Counted from the first letter of the stretch, positions 24,574-36,205 are shown. The stretch is 64,000 nt of DNA from Malachius bipustulatus (GCA_910589415.1 OU342630.1:69002186-69066185); one strand, 5' to 3'. A program made the numbers and translations. Notes: generated by a model not told the origin, from the sequence alone.

Positions 24574-25190
24574 CAGGGTGATCCCGAAATGGCGGACACG
24601 GACAGCACCACAGCATCTATTGTGGATTAAAGATTCTAAGTTTTATTTACTGTTTTCTCAAGTATGGCCCCCTTAAGAAGATATGACCACTTTTGTAGAA
24701 AATAAAGTCACAACACTGCACTGGATACCCTTTTTCAGGCAGAAAAATAATGTGTAGGTCTACAATACCCAGATAGAATGTTACCATGGAAACATATAAA
24801 ATGGAAACACAACAAAGCTTAAAACAATAATCGTTGCGCGGATATATAAATTCGATAATATTTTTAAAAATCTCTAATTCGAACAACGATGCCACATTGA
24901 AAAATTTTGTTGAACTCGGGGAATGGGTAAACTTTGAACGCCTGTAAATCCGTTCCCGATAATAAAAATAATAAAAAGCAAACACTATCGTTATAGTTTT
25001 GTGAAACCATGTGCTTTGCCAGTGGAGGTTGTTTAAATTTGACCGCCATTTCGATTTAAAGTTTGGAAAAAGGACACCCTATATCTCGGTAACGAAGCCG
25101 AGGAACCCATTTTTGTTTTAAATTTACAGTCTTTCTGAACATCCTTTACAACACCCTGTATTCCGTGTCCGCCATTTCGGGATCACCCTG
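24574..25190. mobile_element. TA-flanked MITE with 29-bp perfect ends
   Basis: CAGGGTGATCCCGAAATGGC opens it and continues GGACACGGA; the complement closes it, and both ends are flanked by TA. Internal CACCCTGTA (25153) and GGACACCCTAT (25071) suggest sub-elements or a rearranged foldback. The 112- and 61-residue minus-strand frames inside show no family motif and are treated as chance. Confidence 0.7.
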
Positions 25191-25435
25191 TATACAGACT
25201 GATTTATAATATGTGCGCAGGATTTCAGGATGTGATATATAGCTCGTTCAAAAATATGAAAAAATGTTCCTATTAACATGGGTCCCCAAAAGAACCATTT
25301 TCGAGATACAGGGTGTCAAAAAAATTAATTATTTTCAGTTTTTTTACGATATCTCAGGAACTTATATCATCATTCAATCTAAAGGAACTGTTTGAGACAC
25401 AGAGCCCAGCTTTTGTACATATTTTGTCATTAATA

Positions 25436-26626
25436 CAGGGTGTCCCAATATTCCATGGACATGGAGCAACCACAGATTACTGAGGTAAAAAAAGTCGCTC
25501 GGACCAAACTTATCTCTATACCAAAGTGCTTCGTTTGTCCGTTAGAGGGCTTCAAAGTCTTTTGAAAATTTTAGTTTTTTTGAAATAGCTCAAAGTCGGC
25601 TCATTCCAATTCGATGAAATTTGGTAGGTAAATTTCTTATTAAAAGTACTAACTTCTGATGTACATGATAATTTGACGAAAACCCGGGAAGGGGTGAAAC
25701 TACCCCTACCCTCCCCTAAAATCGATCTTAATTGTTGATAGGGTTGCAGGAACGCTGTTCATGTTTTTTTTGTTCGAAAGAAACATCGTTTCAGCCCATT
25801 TTTGGTCTCCTACAAAAAACTGTATCTTTCCGAGGTGCTATGTGATAAAATAAATTAGTCGATGATACCTAACCAAAATTTTATTTCCTTCTTTTAATTT
25901 GAAATCAAATTTTCAATTGTCAGGTGATTATTTGATCTAATCTCATAAAAGATGTTTAGTATGGTTCGGTTTTTTTTTCAGGTGTTTGCAAACGGTTTTT
26001 TTCAAACGCAGTAAACAGTTTGCAAAACGACGAGAGGTTCCAAGAAAAGTTAAAATCATTTTTTTGCGCAGGATGGAACTTTCTAGGGTCCAAACCGGCG
26101 CCCACATCGAGCATCTTTTATGAGATTAGATCAAATAATCACCTGACAATTGAAAATTTGATTTCAAATTAAAAGAATGAAATAAAAATTTAGTTATTAT
26201 CGACTAATTTATTATATCACATAGTACCTCGGAAAGATACAGATTTTTGTAGGAGACCAAAAATGGGCTGAAACGATGTATCTTTCGAACAAAAAACCAT
26301 TAACAGCGTTCCTGCAACCCTATCAACAATTACGATCGATTTTAGGGGAGGGTAGGGGTAGTTTCACCCCTTCCCGGGTTTTCGTCAAATTATCATGTAC
26401 ATCAGAAGTTAGTATTTTTAATAAGAAATTTACCTACCAAATTTCATCGAATTGGAATGAGCCGACTTTGAGCTATTTCAAAAAAACTAAAATTTTCAAA
26501 AGACTTTGAAGCCCTCTAACGGACAAACGAAGCACTTTGGTATAGAGATAAGTTTGGTCCGAGCGACTTCTTTTTACCTCAGTAATCTGTGGTTGCTCCA
26601 TGTCCATGGAATATTGGGACACCCTG
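25436..26626. mobile_element. 1.19-kb palindromic foldback element, copy 1
   Basis: Ends are CAGGGTGTCCCAATATTCCA and its complement. Arms of about 500 bases are nearly identical inverted copies around a unique loop of roughly 185 bases (about 25940-26120). The flanks are TCATTAA-TA on the left and TA-TTATCTAGG on the right. The mirror arm of the host element reads TCATTAATATTATTTAAT without the insertion, so TA was duplicated. The high arm-to-arm identity suggests a fairly recent element or ongoing gene conversion. It has no transposase. Confidence 0.8.
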
Positions 26627-27141
26627 TATTATCTAGGTAGGTACGTGTTAAGAGGACAAATAAAAAAAAATTATGTGGCAGTGAAACAAATCATAAAAAA
26701 TATCAAAAATACCTAAGTGATATTTTTATCCACAACAAAACATTTTGCCACTTTCATGTTTTTCACCATAAAATGCTGTTTTTCTCGAAAACTGTTCACA
26801 TTAGAGTATTTGACCAGGAGCACCTTTTTTATGTAGAAAATATTGAGAGTTTAAAATGTGCTTCCACAATGCACGGCGCGGTGTGGGGCTGTACCTGGGA
26901 CCTTCATTACCGTCAATGATCCTATCTGTATGATTCATGAAATTCTGGGGGGAAGGGTAACCAAATGTTATAGTTTATTATGGTTAAATGATGTTTCTGA
27001 TGCACAAAACGATGGAATAATATTTATTTATATGGTCAGCGGAGCAAGACGCTGAGACAGTATAAGGTATCTGCTACATATAACACACTGGTACCTACAT
27101 ATTTCAATTCCTTAGAGATTTTTTTTTTTTGTTTTTTTGGG

Positions 27142-30105
27142 ATGGACCGGTACGTGAGAGACTACGGGTGGGATCACATACAGACTAAGGTGGTGAGCTT
27201 ACAACAATTACAAAACTCACATCTTCATACTGCGGTCCACAAGGCATTTAACGTGTTTCATATTAATATTAGGAGTATTTCAAAAAACTTTGATGAATTG
27301 AGTGTACTCTTGAAGGCGCTACCTAGACTTGATGTTATTGTATTAACTGAGACTTGGAGGTTGGATGATCCGGGTGTCTTTACTTTGAAAGGTTATAATC
27401 AGATTTATAATTCCGGTGACATTAACCAAAACGACGGTGTGGTGGTATATGTTAGGGATAGTTTCAAATACACTTATGAAATAAAACTTATTGGAATACA
27501 TAAAGCTGTTGAACTACTGGTAAATTTTGATGGTGCTTGGGTTACTGTTCTTTCACTCTATAGATCTCCATCAACAGATGTCAACGATTTTAATCTTAAC
27601 ATGAAAAATTATTTAGACAATTATTTGAGTGATAAAAAAAACTGTAAAATAAATAGCATTTACATAGTGGGCGATATAAATATTGACATCTTAACTGTAT
27701 CAAAGGAATCACAGGAATATCTTGATAATCTTTACGAAGCAGGCTTTATTTCTTTAATAAACGAAAAAACTAGAATAGTACAGGGATCAGGTTCTTGTGT
27801 CGATCATATATTTATAAAAAATTCGATGAAAATTGATGGACTCAAAGAATCTTACGTGATAACGACAAACACAACTGATCATTTCCCAGTGTTGTCCTCT
27901 GTGACTTATTCACATATCGAAACCAGCAAAACTTTTGAAAAATGCAAAAAGATACACCGTGTCAATACTGATAAACTTAAATTACTGTTAAAAGCAGAAT
28001 CATGGGAAAGGGTGCTGAGGCAGGGTAATCCGCAAGAGGCGGCGAATATATTCTATGAAATTCTAAATAATTATATTGATAACTGTAAATCATATCATAT
28101 TATAAAAAATGTACATAAAAAAAGGAAAGAATGGGTAACAAACGGTATTATTAAGTGTATAGCAGTGAGAGATGAACTATACAAGAAAACACGCAGATTT
28201 CCATTGGATTCAGAAATAATAAGAGAATACAGAACTTACAGAAATCATCTCACAAACATTATTAAAATAACTAAAAGAAACTACTACCTTAATATGATCG
28301 GGAACGACAAGCCAGTAAAAAAAATATGGGAGGCAACTAATATATTATGTGGTAGGAATAAAAATAAGTCAGAGATAGATAGCCTTTATGACACAGAAAA
28401 CGGTAATATTGAAACAGATAAGAAACAAATAGCTAACAAACTCAATGATTATTTTATACAAGTAGGCGAACGATTAGCAGAAAATATTAAGAGCACTGAC
28501 AATAGATTCGAACAGCACAAGAAAAAAATTTATAGTTCCATATATTTACGACCCACAAACGAGACAGAGGTAGCTGACTTAATAAATACTTTGAAAACTA
28601 GCAAATCTACAGGAGAGGATGCTATATCGGCCGATTTATTAAAACTTATAAAAAATCACATTACTCAACCGCTGGCGCATATATACAATATGTCGCTGTC
28701 GAAGGGTATTTTTCCGGATACATTCAAGCGATCGATCGTAATACCGATATTTAAAAAAGGTGACAAAACTTTGGCAGGTAATTATAGACCGATCTCTTTA
28801 ATTAATAATATGGCCAAAATTTTTGAAAAAATATTAAAAACAAGATTTCTGGACTTTCTAACTAAACATAAGGTTATATCAAATAAACAATTTGGTTTTC
28901 AGGAAGGAAAGTCTACGCAGGATGCCATGGCGGAATTGATTGCCGATGTATATGGTGCCCTTGATTCAGGCAAAATGGCTGCATCTGTCTTTATAGACCT
29001 CGCCAAAGCATTTGATACTGTGAGTCATACATTGTTACTCCAATCTTTGGAAGAAATTGGATTTAGAGGGGTGGCTTTGAAACTTCTGAAAAGTTATTTA
29101 CAAGATAGACAACAGCATGTTAAAATAGGGAACATACTTAGTGAGCACAAACTGATTAAGTACGGAATTCCACAAGGAACAGTCTTGGGACCGTTGCTCT
29201 TCACAATCTATGTGAATAATATGTTTCAGTTGCCAATATTTGGAAGAGTGATAGCCTTTGCGGATGACACTGCAATATTTTACAAGGCCACAAATTGGGA
29301 GGATATCAAAAGGGAAGTTAGGTCGGATCTCGAATTATTAAAGACATGGTTTGATAGTAAGTTATTGACGGTAAACTGGGACAAAACAAATTATTTACCT
29401 TATTCGATATATAAAGACCGTCTGCCACTTTTTAGTGTCATTTGTTTATCAACAGGCAAAGATAGTATTACTATAAAAGGTGTGGATGAGGTGAAGTATT
29501 TGGGAATTTATATAGACAAACATCTACGTTGGAATAAACAAATAGATTATGTCAGGCAAAAGCTCAGGGGCCTTTTATTTAAATTTCGAACATTGAAAAA
29601 GTACATTGACACTAATAGATACACAAAAACTGTGTATCATGCGCTGGTGGAAACACATATACAGTATGGGATACTGGGCTGGGGGGGTGTGAGATCAACC
29701 AGCGTAAAATCCTTGGAAACCATACAGAAAAGATTCTTAAAAATAATTCACGGTAGAGATTTTAGATATCCAAGTGATGAACTATATCGTGAAGCAAAAC
29801 TATTAGATATAAGACAAATTTATGCCAAGGCGCTGCTCACATATCAGCATAACGTTGCACATTGTGCGGAAAAGGTAGAACATGAAATAAATACTAGAGC
29901 AAGGGAGAACAAATTGTTGGTCGTTAAACGCACAAAAACGGAAATAGGTAAAAGATTCTATAAACACCTGGCACCTGTGATCTACAATACCATACCACCT
30001 AACTTTAAAATTGTCAAAAATAAATATACATTTGCTAAGCAGATCAAGGCCTGGATATTTGACCTTCCAAGGGAAAAAATTAAACAGATTTTAAATTTGG
30101 ATTGA
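27142..30105 (+). CDS. Endonuclease-reverse transcriptase of a CR1/L2-like non-LTR retrotransposon
   Basis: The protein nicks target DNA and copies its own RNA onto the nick (target-primed reverse transcription). It has 987 residues without a break. An APE-type endonuclease lies at about 35-250: N42 (HINIRS), E70 (TETW), D178 and N180 (VGDINID), D246-H247 (TTDHF). The reverse transcriptase follows: NYRPISLINNMAKIFEK, FGFQEGKSTQDAM, catalytic D619 in VFIDLAKAFD, PQG at 677-679, FADD at 706-709, KYLGIYIDK. It ends in a ~200-residue thumb/C-terminal part without RNase H. All catalytic residues are present. The start has purine at -3 and G at +4. No ORF1 (gag-like) precedes it. The absence of RNase H plus the (ATT)n tail favours the CR1/L2/Rex group over I or R1. 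Confidence 0.9.
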   Translation: MDRYVRDYGWDHIQTKVVSLQQLQNSHLHTAVHKAFNVFHINIRSISKNFDELSVLLKALPRLDVIVLTETWRLDDPGVFTLKGYNQIYNSGDINQNDGVVVYVRDSFKYTYEIKLIGIHKAVELLVNFDGAWVTVLSLYRSPSTDVNDFNLNMKNYLDNYLSDKKNCKINSIYIVGDINIDILTVSKESQEYLDNLYEAGFISLINEKTRIVQGSGSCVDHIFIKNSMKIDGLKESYVITTNTTDHFPVLSSVTYSHIETSKTFEKCKKIHRVNTDKLKLLLKAESWERVLRQGNPQEAANIFYEILNNYIDNCKSYHIIKNVHKKRKEWVTNGIIKCIAVRDELYKKTRRFPLDSEIIREYRTYRNHLTNIIKITKRNYYLNMIGNDKPVKKIWEATNILCGRNKNKSEIDSLYDTENGNIETDKKQIANKLNDYFIQVGERLAENIKSTDNRFEQHKKKIYSSIYLRPTNETEVADLINTLKTSKSTGEDAISADLLKLIKNHITQPLAHIYNMSLSKGIFPDTFKRSIVIPIFKKGDKTLAGNYRPISLINNMAKIFEKILKTRFLDFLTKHKVISNKQFGFQEGKSTQDAMAELIADVYGALDSGKMAASVFIDLAKAFDTVSHTLLLQSLEEIGFRGVALKLLKSYLQDRQQHVKIGNILSEHKLIKYGIPQGTVLGPLLFTIYVNNMFQLPIFGRVIAFADDTAIFYKATNWEDIKREVRSDLELLKTWFDSKLLTVNWDKTNYLPYSIYKDRLPLFSVICLSTGKDSITIKGVDEVKYLGIYIDKHLRWNKQIDYVRQKLRGLLFKFRTLKKYIDTNRYTKTVYHALVETHIQYGILGWGGVRSTSVKSLETIQKRFLKIIHGRDFRYPSDELYREAKLLDIRQIYAKALLTYQHNVAHCAEKVEHEINTRARENKLLVVKRTKTEIGKRFYKHLAPVIYNTIPPNFKIVKNKYTFAKQIKAWIFDLPREKIKQILNLD

Positions 30106-30622
30106 TGGATCAAAAAGGGGCTATTGTGGGTATGAACAGTGGTGGGGATGTGAGTAATAAAGCAAAAATTTGCCCGTGGTTTCTTATCTTTCGTGCCGGT
30201 CTGTTGTCATGTTTTGATACTATTTGATATAGAACTGTCTGCTTTCTTCTATAAATTGTATTAACATTATATTAACATTAAAATAGGTTTTAGTAAAATG
30301 AGGCTTGATATGCGTATGGATGGCTTGCCCCCTCACAACACACAAGCATTGGCTTATGTTGCTGCGGTGGCACGCTGTCTAGCGCCCTATTATGTCTTGT
30401 ATAAGTTGAGATGTTCCTATCTAATGTGAAGAAAAGAGATAAAATGAATCTTGGAAGGGAGTAGGACAGATTGTGAAGATAAATGGACATGAGAGTCAGA
30501 TACATTCCATTTGTTCTTGCTCTTTTGTTAATATGTAAAGTAGTCGTAATAATTGAGACGAATTGTTATTATAAAATGATTGCTATTTAAAAATGTATAC
30601 GGATTTTGAGCTGGAATAAATG

Positions 30623-30645
30623 TTATTATTATTATTATTATTATA
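30623..30645 (+). repeat. (ATT)n retrotransposon tail
   Basis: About seven TTA units directly after GGAATAAATG mark the 3' end of the element above. Confidence 0.8.
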
Positions 30646-31082
30646 TATAATGCCAATTTTTTCAGTGTCGTAGAAATCAGGGGCAAAAAAATTCAAGCAA
30701 CCTCAAAATCTGCGCCGCAGCCGTATGAAATAAATTTAATCAGAGCTCAAAAATTAAATAATATTAATGATAAAAGATGTGTACAAAAATTCAGTTTTAT
30801 ATCCGAAAAAATATATATTTTTTGACACCGTATATCTCGAAAATGATGGGTTGCGGACCCGTGTTAATAGGAACTTTTTTTCATATTTTTGAACGAGCTA
30901 TCACATCCTGAATTTCTGCACACATAATGAATCACCCTGTATATTTGCAACGGTTTGGTAAAATGCTACAAAACTTATAGCAATAAAACCCCTCTACCAC
31001 TGAAGCTTCTCAAGATGGCGTATCGTCAAATTGAAAATCCAGGACCGTGCTACCTTGGAATACTTGTATTTTTTGATAGAAA

Positions 31083-31218
31083 CTATAGTCGACCAAGAGA
31101 TATAACGAAATGATCTAATTGTTAAACTGTCATATTTTATGACTTCAACAATATTCCAATAATCCAAAAATTGATAAAATGACAGAAATCATTTCGTTAT
31201 ATCTCTGGTCCAACTATA
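31083..31218. mobile_element. Small foldback, ~135 bp
   Basis: AGAGATATAACGAAATGAT (about 31097) and its perfect complement (about 31187) lie inside a longer imperfect match, with TGTCAT.TTTTAT continuing inward. It could be a tiny MITE or a transcribed hairpin; no terminal motif identifies it. Confidence 0.5.
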
Positions 31219-33305
31219 CAACCGATCGACTTTGGGGAAAAAAGATCCTATTAGGAAAGTCCAGGAAAATTTTTTTCAAATACAATCCTTGTTCCTTGAT
31301 TCTCAATTCTCAATTCTCGCAATAGATTAACTCGTGAATTCGCAGGAGAGGAAAAGTTTGAAAATGTTTTCGAATGAATTTGAATGATTATTAGAGAAAA
31401 ACGAGGAAAAAGATGTCCTACGTAAAAATTGTAAAATTCGGTACAAGTTCCAACTTTGATCTGTTTCTCTGTTACTCCCATACTAATGACTCTGTGTCCT
31501 GTATACAAAGTTAGTTTTCTTTATTCTGGTAGGTACCTACTTCGAAAGCACTCTTCGAAAAAATGTTATTATTAAAAATTGAATCATTCCACGAAGGAAA
31601 TATTTTAATTCTAAAATCAGTTTCCCCAGTCTCCGCCTTGAATTTGTAGCGGGGGGTGACTTTGAAATCTTAAATGGGAACCCATATTTGCTTCCGTATT
31701 TTCTCGGAATCATCTTTTTCATATATTTATTATGGAATCAAACAAATTGAGTTAACGATCCACTGTTTTAACCTTCCTCTTGAACGTCTTGATTTCAAAA
31801 TATACTTTTCCAACATACCTACTCGCTAAATTATTATTCCATGTATCATATTGCGTATCCAAGATCCTTCCAGGCAATCTCCTGCAGGACTCAAATAACC
31901 AAGGATCCATATCATAGCTTTCCATCGCCCTTGTATTCCCCGGGGTTCTCAGATATCCGACCGGCTGATATTTCAGCTTATTGGTCGATACACTCGACGT
32001 CGGCAGTTCCCGTTCATATGCCACTGCATTGCCGAAGCGCCTCCAAAGAATTTACATCCTTTTATATTGCATCGGGACTACAGCAGGATAGTCGGGTAAC
32101 ACAATAAGAATCCTCCGAGGACCGTATGGCTGTGTGTAAATCGGTTTCTTTTAGCTGCAGTGTTTGAGATGATATTTCTCTCGTAGAGTTTATTTTCATC
32201 TGGAGAATATGCGAAGTTCGCGTAATAAATGTTTCTATGAGGAACAGTAAAATAACAAATGGACTTGCAAAAGCTTCTGATACAAGTCAAGGGCAACAAG
32301 CCCGAAATCCCGGAATCAATTAAAAGAAAACCTGCGCTGGTAGCCGCCGGTTCCTGTTGCCTTCAATCAGGGAGTTGCAGCCTTGAATTCCACTTTAGGA
32401 AATGAATAACACGGGACATTTGTTACTGGAAAATTGGCAAGGAATAGAGTACGGGAAAATCAATGGTGACCCAGATTCGAGCATATTTTGTAAACGGGTT
32501 TCTTATGTCTTTGAGAAGCAATCTTTGCCGTCTCTAATCGCATCGCGAATAATGACCAGCGGCCTGGAAATGGAAGGGAAATTATGTTTACGACCTCTTC
32601 ACACTTTTTATAGAATTTCCAGTTTACTTCATAGATAAAACATCGCAATCAGGAGAAGATAAATGAAGCTGTCTATTATTAATTAAAGAACGATAGGTAC
32701 AAACAAACTTGGTAAATATAAATTTAGATACGGAAGGTCAAATATAAAAAATTCTCTTAAATAGATCGATTTAAGAAGTAGGTACAGTGAAAATATCCAA
32801 ATGCAGTTCTTTTAAGGAAAAACAAACTTAACATTATTCAAAGATTCCTTTTATAATAGAGTGGAATAATTTAACCGTAATCTGATATAACAGCTCCAAG
32901 TTTTGATATGTTCAACGCTAGAATGCTTTTAACTCGTACTTACGAGTACTCTCAAGATGGGAGCAGCGACAGCGTCACGCTCAAGAGATTTTCATTCTAG
33001 TGAAAACAGAATTCATCTCCAAACTAATGGCATCAGACTGTAACCTAAAGCGAGTGAATCGTTACTTAAATCTTAGAATTATATCAGGACCGAGAAAGCT
33101 ATTGATGTAACAGCGATATCCCTAAAGCTCTGCAATAAAATTTAGATCCAATACCCGCTTACTGAAATTTAGGTCAACAAGCTTATTAAAATTGATATTT
33201 TTTTATTTCAGTGTAGATTTTGTCTTTGGTATTTCTATTTTTAGACTTAATTTCTTCTAATATGATTCACTAAAGTATTGTTATATAAATTTTTGACATA
33301 CCTAA
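31219..33305. other. No gene recognised
   Basis: About 2 kb of AT-rich sequence with short open frames (60-90 residues) on both strands and no recognisable motif. No repeat seen elsewhere in the window occurs here. Confidence 0.4.
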
Positions 33306-33462
33306 TAAAAAACCTTCTTGCGCATCAATCGCAGAAATAGTGTATTTTTATGCGATTCAATAATAAATATTTACTTCCTATTTTGTTTTTATAATGAATA
33401 TAATGAAAAAATAATCCGATTTTTTTTTTGGGAAAACTCCACCTACCTACCAAAAAAAAAGA

Positions 33463-33535
33463 ATGATCCTCTCGTGGTTTTGAACCCACACTAACAGTTT
33501 ACTACGCAAGGGTGTAATGAACTGAGCCAAGGTGC
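33463..33535 (-). other. tRNA-like sequence, possible SINE head
   Basis: The minus strand contains TTGGCTCAGTTCATTAC, like a Pol III A box, and GTGGGTTCAAAACCAC about 35 bases later, like a B box in a T-arm with a five-base stem. The acceptor ends do not pair well, so it is not a working tRNA; a tRNA-derived SINE or a degenerate tRNA are the options. Confidence 0.35.
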
Positions 33536-33569
33536 GTTTCAAATTTGTAGTGCTGATCGCGTAGGTATA

Positions 33570-34758
33570 CAGGGTGTCCCAATATTCCATGGACATGGAG
33601 CAACCACAGATTACTGAGGTAAAAAAAAGTCGCTCGGACCAAACTTATCTCTATACCAAAGTGCTTCGTTTGTCCGTTAGAGGGCTTCAAAGTCTTTTGA
33701 AATTTTTAGTTTTTTTGAAATAGCTCAAAGTCGGCTGATTCCAATTCGATGAAATTTGGTAGGTGAATTTCTTATTAAAAGTACTAACTTCTGATGTACA
33801 TGATAATTTGACGGAAACCCGGGAAGGGGTGAAACTACCCCTACCCTCCATTAAAATCGATCGTAATTTTTTAAAGGGTAGCAGGAACGCTGTTCATGTT
33901 TTTTTGTTTGAAAGATACATCGTTTTAGCCCATTTTTGGTCTCCTACAAAAATCTGTATCTTTCCGACGTGCTATGTGATAAAATAAATTAGTCGATGAT
34001 AACTAAATTTTTATTTCATTCTTTTAATTTGAAATCAAATTTTCAATTGTCAGGTGACTATTTTATCTAATCTCATAAAAGATGCTCGATGTGGGCGCCG
34101 GTTTTGACCCTAGAAAGTTCCATCCTGCGCAAAAAAATTATTTTAACTTTTCTTGGAACCTCATCGTTTTGCAAACTGTTTACTGCGTTTGAAAAAAACC
34201 GTTTGCAAACATCTGAAAAAAACCCCGAACCATACTAAACATCTTTTATGAGATTAGATTAAATAATCACCTCACAATTGAAAATTTGATTTCAAATTAA
34301 AAGAATGACATAAAATTTTGGTAAGGTGTCATCGTCTAATTTATTTTATCACATAGCACCTCGGAGAGATACAGATTTTTGTAGGAGACCAAAAATGGGC
34401 TAAAACGATGTATCTTTCAAACAAAAAAACATGAACAGCGTTCCTGCTACCCTTTAAAAAATTACGATCGATTTTAATGGAGGGTAGGGGTAGTTTCACC
34501 CCTTCCCGGGTTTCCGTCAAATTATCATGTACATCAGAAGTTAGTACTTTTAATAAAAAATTCACCTACCAAATTTCATCGAATTGGAATCAGCCGACTT
34601 TGAGCTATTTCAAAAAAACTAAAAATTTCAAAAGACTTTGAAGCCCTCTAACGGACAAACGAAGCACTTTGGTATAGAGATAAGTTTGGTCCGAGCGACT
34701 TTTTTTTACCTCAGTAATCTGTGGTTGCTCCATGTCCATGGAATATTGGGACACCCTG
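33570..34758. mobile_element. 1.19-kb palindromic foldback element, copy 2
   Basis: Same ends, arms and size (1189 against 1191 bp) as the copy at 25436, flanked by TA. The unique central loop (about 34080-34250) is in the opposite orientation to that of copy 1, so the two copies were inserted in opposite directions. Each arm carries the same 74-residue open frame in mirror image, a consequence of the palindrome. Confidence 0.8.
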
Positions 34759-35090
34759 TATGTACCTAGTACGTCAGGTACCTAAACTACACCTACACAT
34801 TTTATTTTTTAAACTAGTCATATCTTAGTTATTAAAAGACCAATTTAAATACTTTTTTCACCTGCATGTAGGTGATTTAATTGTCGTTGCGATTGCTCTT
34901 CTAATTTTCAGAACCATTCATAATTGAATGTGAAAAAAATAAAAAAGAAATTGCGAACCATTTCATCGATTTAATAATTTTATATACGTGTAAGCTAATT
35001 TTGCACAAGCAAAAACTTTTTTATTTTTCTTTTAAAGTGCTACATTAATCGAGACGAATTAAAGCTAAGACATCAAATTATATGTTAAAG
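34759..35090. other. AT-rich interior of copy C
   Basis: Sequence between the palindrome and the ~630-bp monomer; no match elsewhere in the window and no coding signature. Confidence 0.35.
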
Positions 35091-35810
35091 AAAAAAAAAT
35101 TGAAAATTTCGGTTCAACTTCTTCAAAAATGGACTCATAAACGGTTATAGAAATTTACACATTTTTACCCTTTTCCTACCCACGACACTGGCTTATTAAT
35201 GGAAAATATGCTAATTTTATTGCATTAACTCAAATTTCCAATAATTTTCTTCAAATCCTGTTAATTTGATTTCAAAGTTTTTTTGCCATCTTGCTCATAC
35301 GGGGGCTCAAAAAATTGGAAATTTTCCGAAAATTCAAATGGCTGCCATTTTGAAACGGCTCGGCCGATTTTGCTCAAGTGCAATACCAGACCACTCCTTG
35401 TGGATATCTTACTCCCATAAAAATTTCAGCCTCTTAGATTCAAAACTGCGACCTGACATGAGATGTCAAAAACCGGATTTCTGGAACTTTGAAGGGACAC
35501 CCTGTAGAAGTGATGGGATTTTTGGAAATTTTTTCAACGAAAATCTAACATCATTCCAAAGATTTACAAGAATCCAAAATTTCGTTCACTAATCTTGAAA
35601 GATAAAGCTACAGGAGCGTTTTGAAAATCGAAATTTCGCGATTTTGGTGAAATATATAAATATATATAAATATATCGTGGGCAGGTGAATTTTGGAAAAC
35701 CACTTTTTCGTGATCTGGGGGTCATGATCGGTGGACATTTGATGAGTTTGGGTGATTTTCGAAAAGTGATGTCGTCCTCAATAGTGTATTTTTTTATTAA
35801 AAAATACACT

Positions 35811-36205
35811 GATATCTCTTACTGGAATATTGTAGAATGCGAGGTAGAATGGCTTCCCCATGAAAAATCGGAGAAAGAACTGCAAGATATTCCTCCATAA
35901 CCTAATACAGTTCGTGGTTGATGTCTATGTTACCAAACAGCATTAATTTGTATGTTCCTTTCAAATACACAATAATTTCAACTTTAATAATAATATGCTG
36001 TTGAGGGAAAAAAACTTCTGGGAAAAAATAATTAGATTTCCCAGAATTTCCAACATGAAAGAACTACCACCCTAGCGTTCCAGAGCTCCAAAGTCATTTT
36101 TAAATCTCAGCCATTCTCTAAAATTGCAACTGGACCTAAGTTACTTGTTAGGGATGCCATCTAATATAATACGAGAACAGAATACTAACTGAGAAATGGA
36201 TACAG
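35811..36205. other. No gene recognised
   Basis: AT-rich flank of copy C. Nothing recognised. Confidence 0.35.

Larger units (their letters stand above)
26630..30645 (+). mobile_element. Non-LTR retrotransposon with intact ORF and (ATT)n tail
   Basis: The body is the ORF at 27142-30105, a ~510-base 3' untranslated region and a 3' terminus of TTATTATTATT repeats (about 30623-30644). The T10/GT7 run just before the start codon lies in the 5' untranslated region. The 5' border is not visible; the element could begin anywhere from about 26630 to 27060. A microsatellite-type tail in place of poly(A) is typical of CR1/L2-group elements. Confidence 0.65.
25195..30939. mobile_element. Inverted-repeat element split by two later insertions
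   Basis: The left arm (25195-25435) and right arm (about 30755-30939) are inverted copies. They share CAGGATGTGATA, AGCTCGTTCAAAAATATGA, GTTCCTATTAACA and TTTTGTACA followed by a TCATTAATA block. The right tip is CACCCTG followed by TA; the left tip (CAGACTGATT) is mutated from the expected CAGGGTGATT. Between the arms lie a palindrome (25436-26626) and a non-LTR retrotransposon. The original element was probably under 1 kb. Confidence 0.7.
33306..35810 (+). mobile_element. Hairpin-ended repeat, copy C, interrupted
   Basis: It begins with the same TAAAAAACCTTCTTGCGCA and 5' hairpin as copy B and ends with the same 3' hairpin at 35810. From about 35095 to 35645 there is one ~630-bp-type monomer (TACCCTTTTCCTACCCACGA near 35166). 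The last ~126 bases match copy B exactly by eye. The left body differs from copy B, includes a tRNA-like stretch (33463-33535), and is broken by the palindrome at 33570-34758. Sharp agreement of both ends with copy B at an unlinked site is the best support for this being a mobile element. Confidence 0.6.

Noticed and set aside
24647..25049. 112- and 61-residue minus-strand frames
   Set aside because: Inside a 617-bp MITE, no recognised motif and overlapping in different frames.
33763..34565. Two 74-residue open frames with almost identical protein, one per strand
   Set aside because: They are the mirrored arms of the palindrome at 33570-34758; no family motif and broken in the sister copy.
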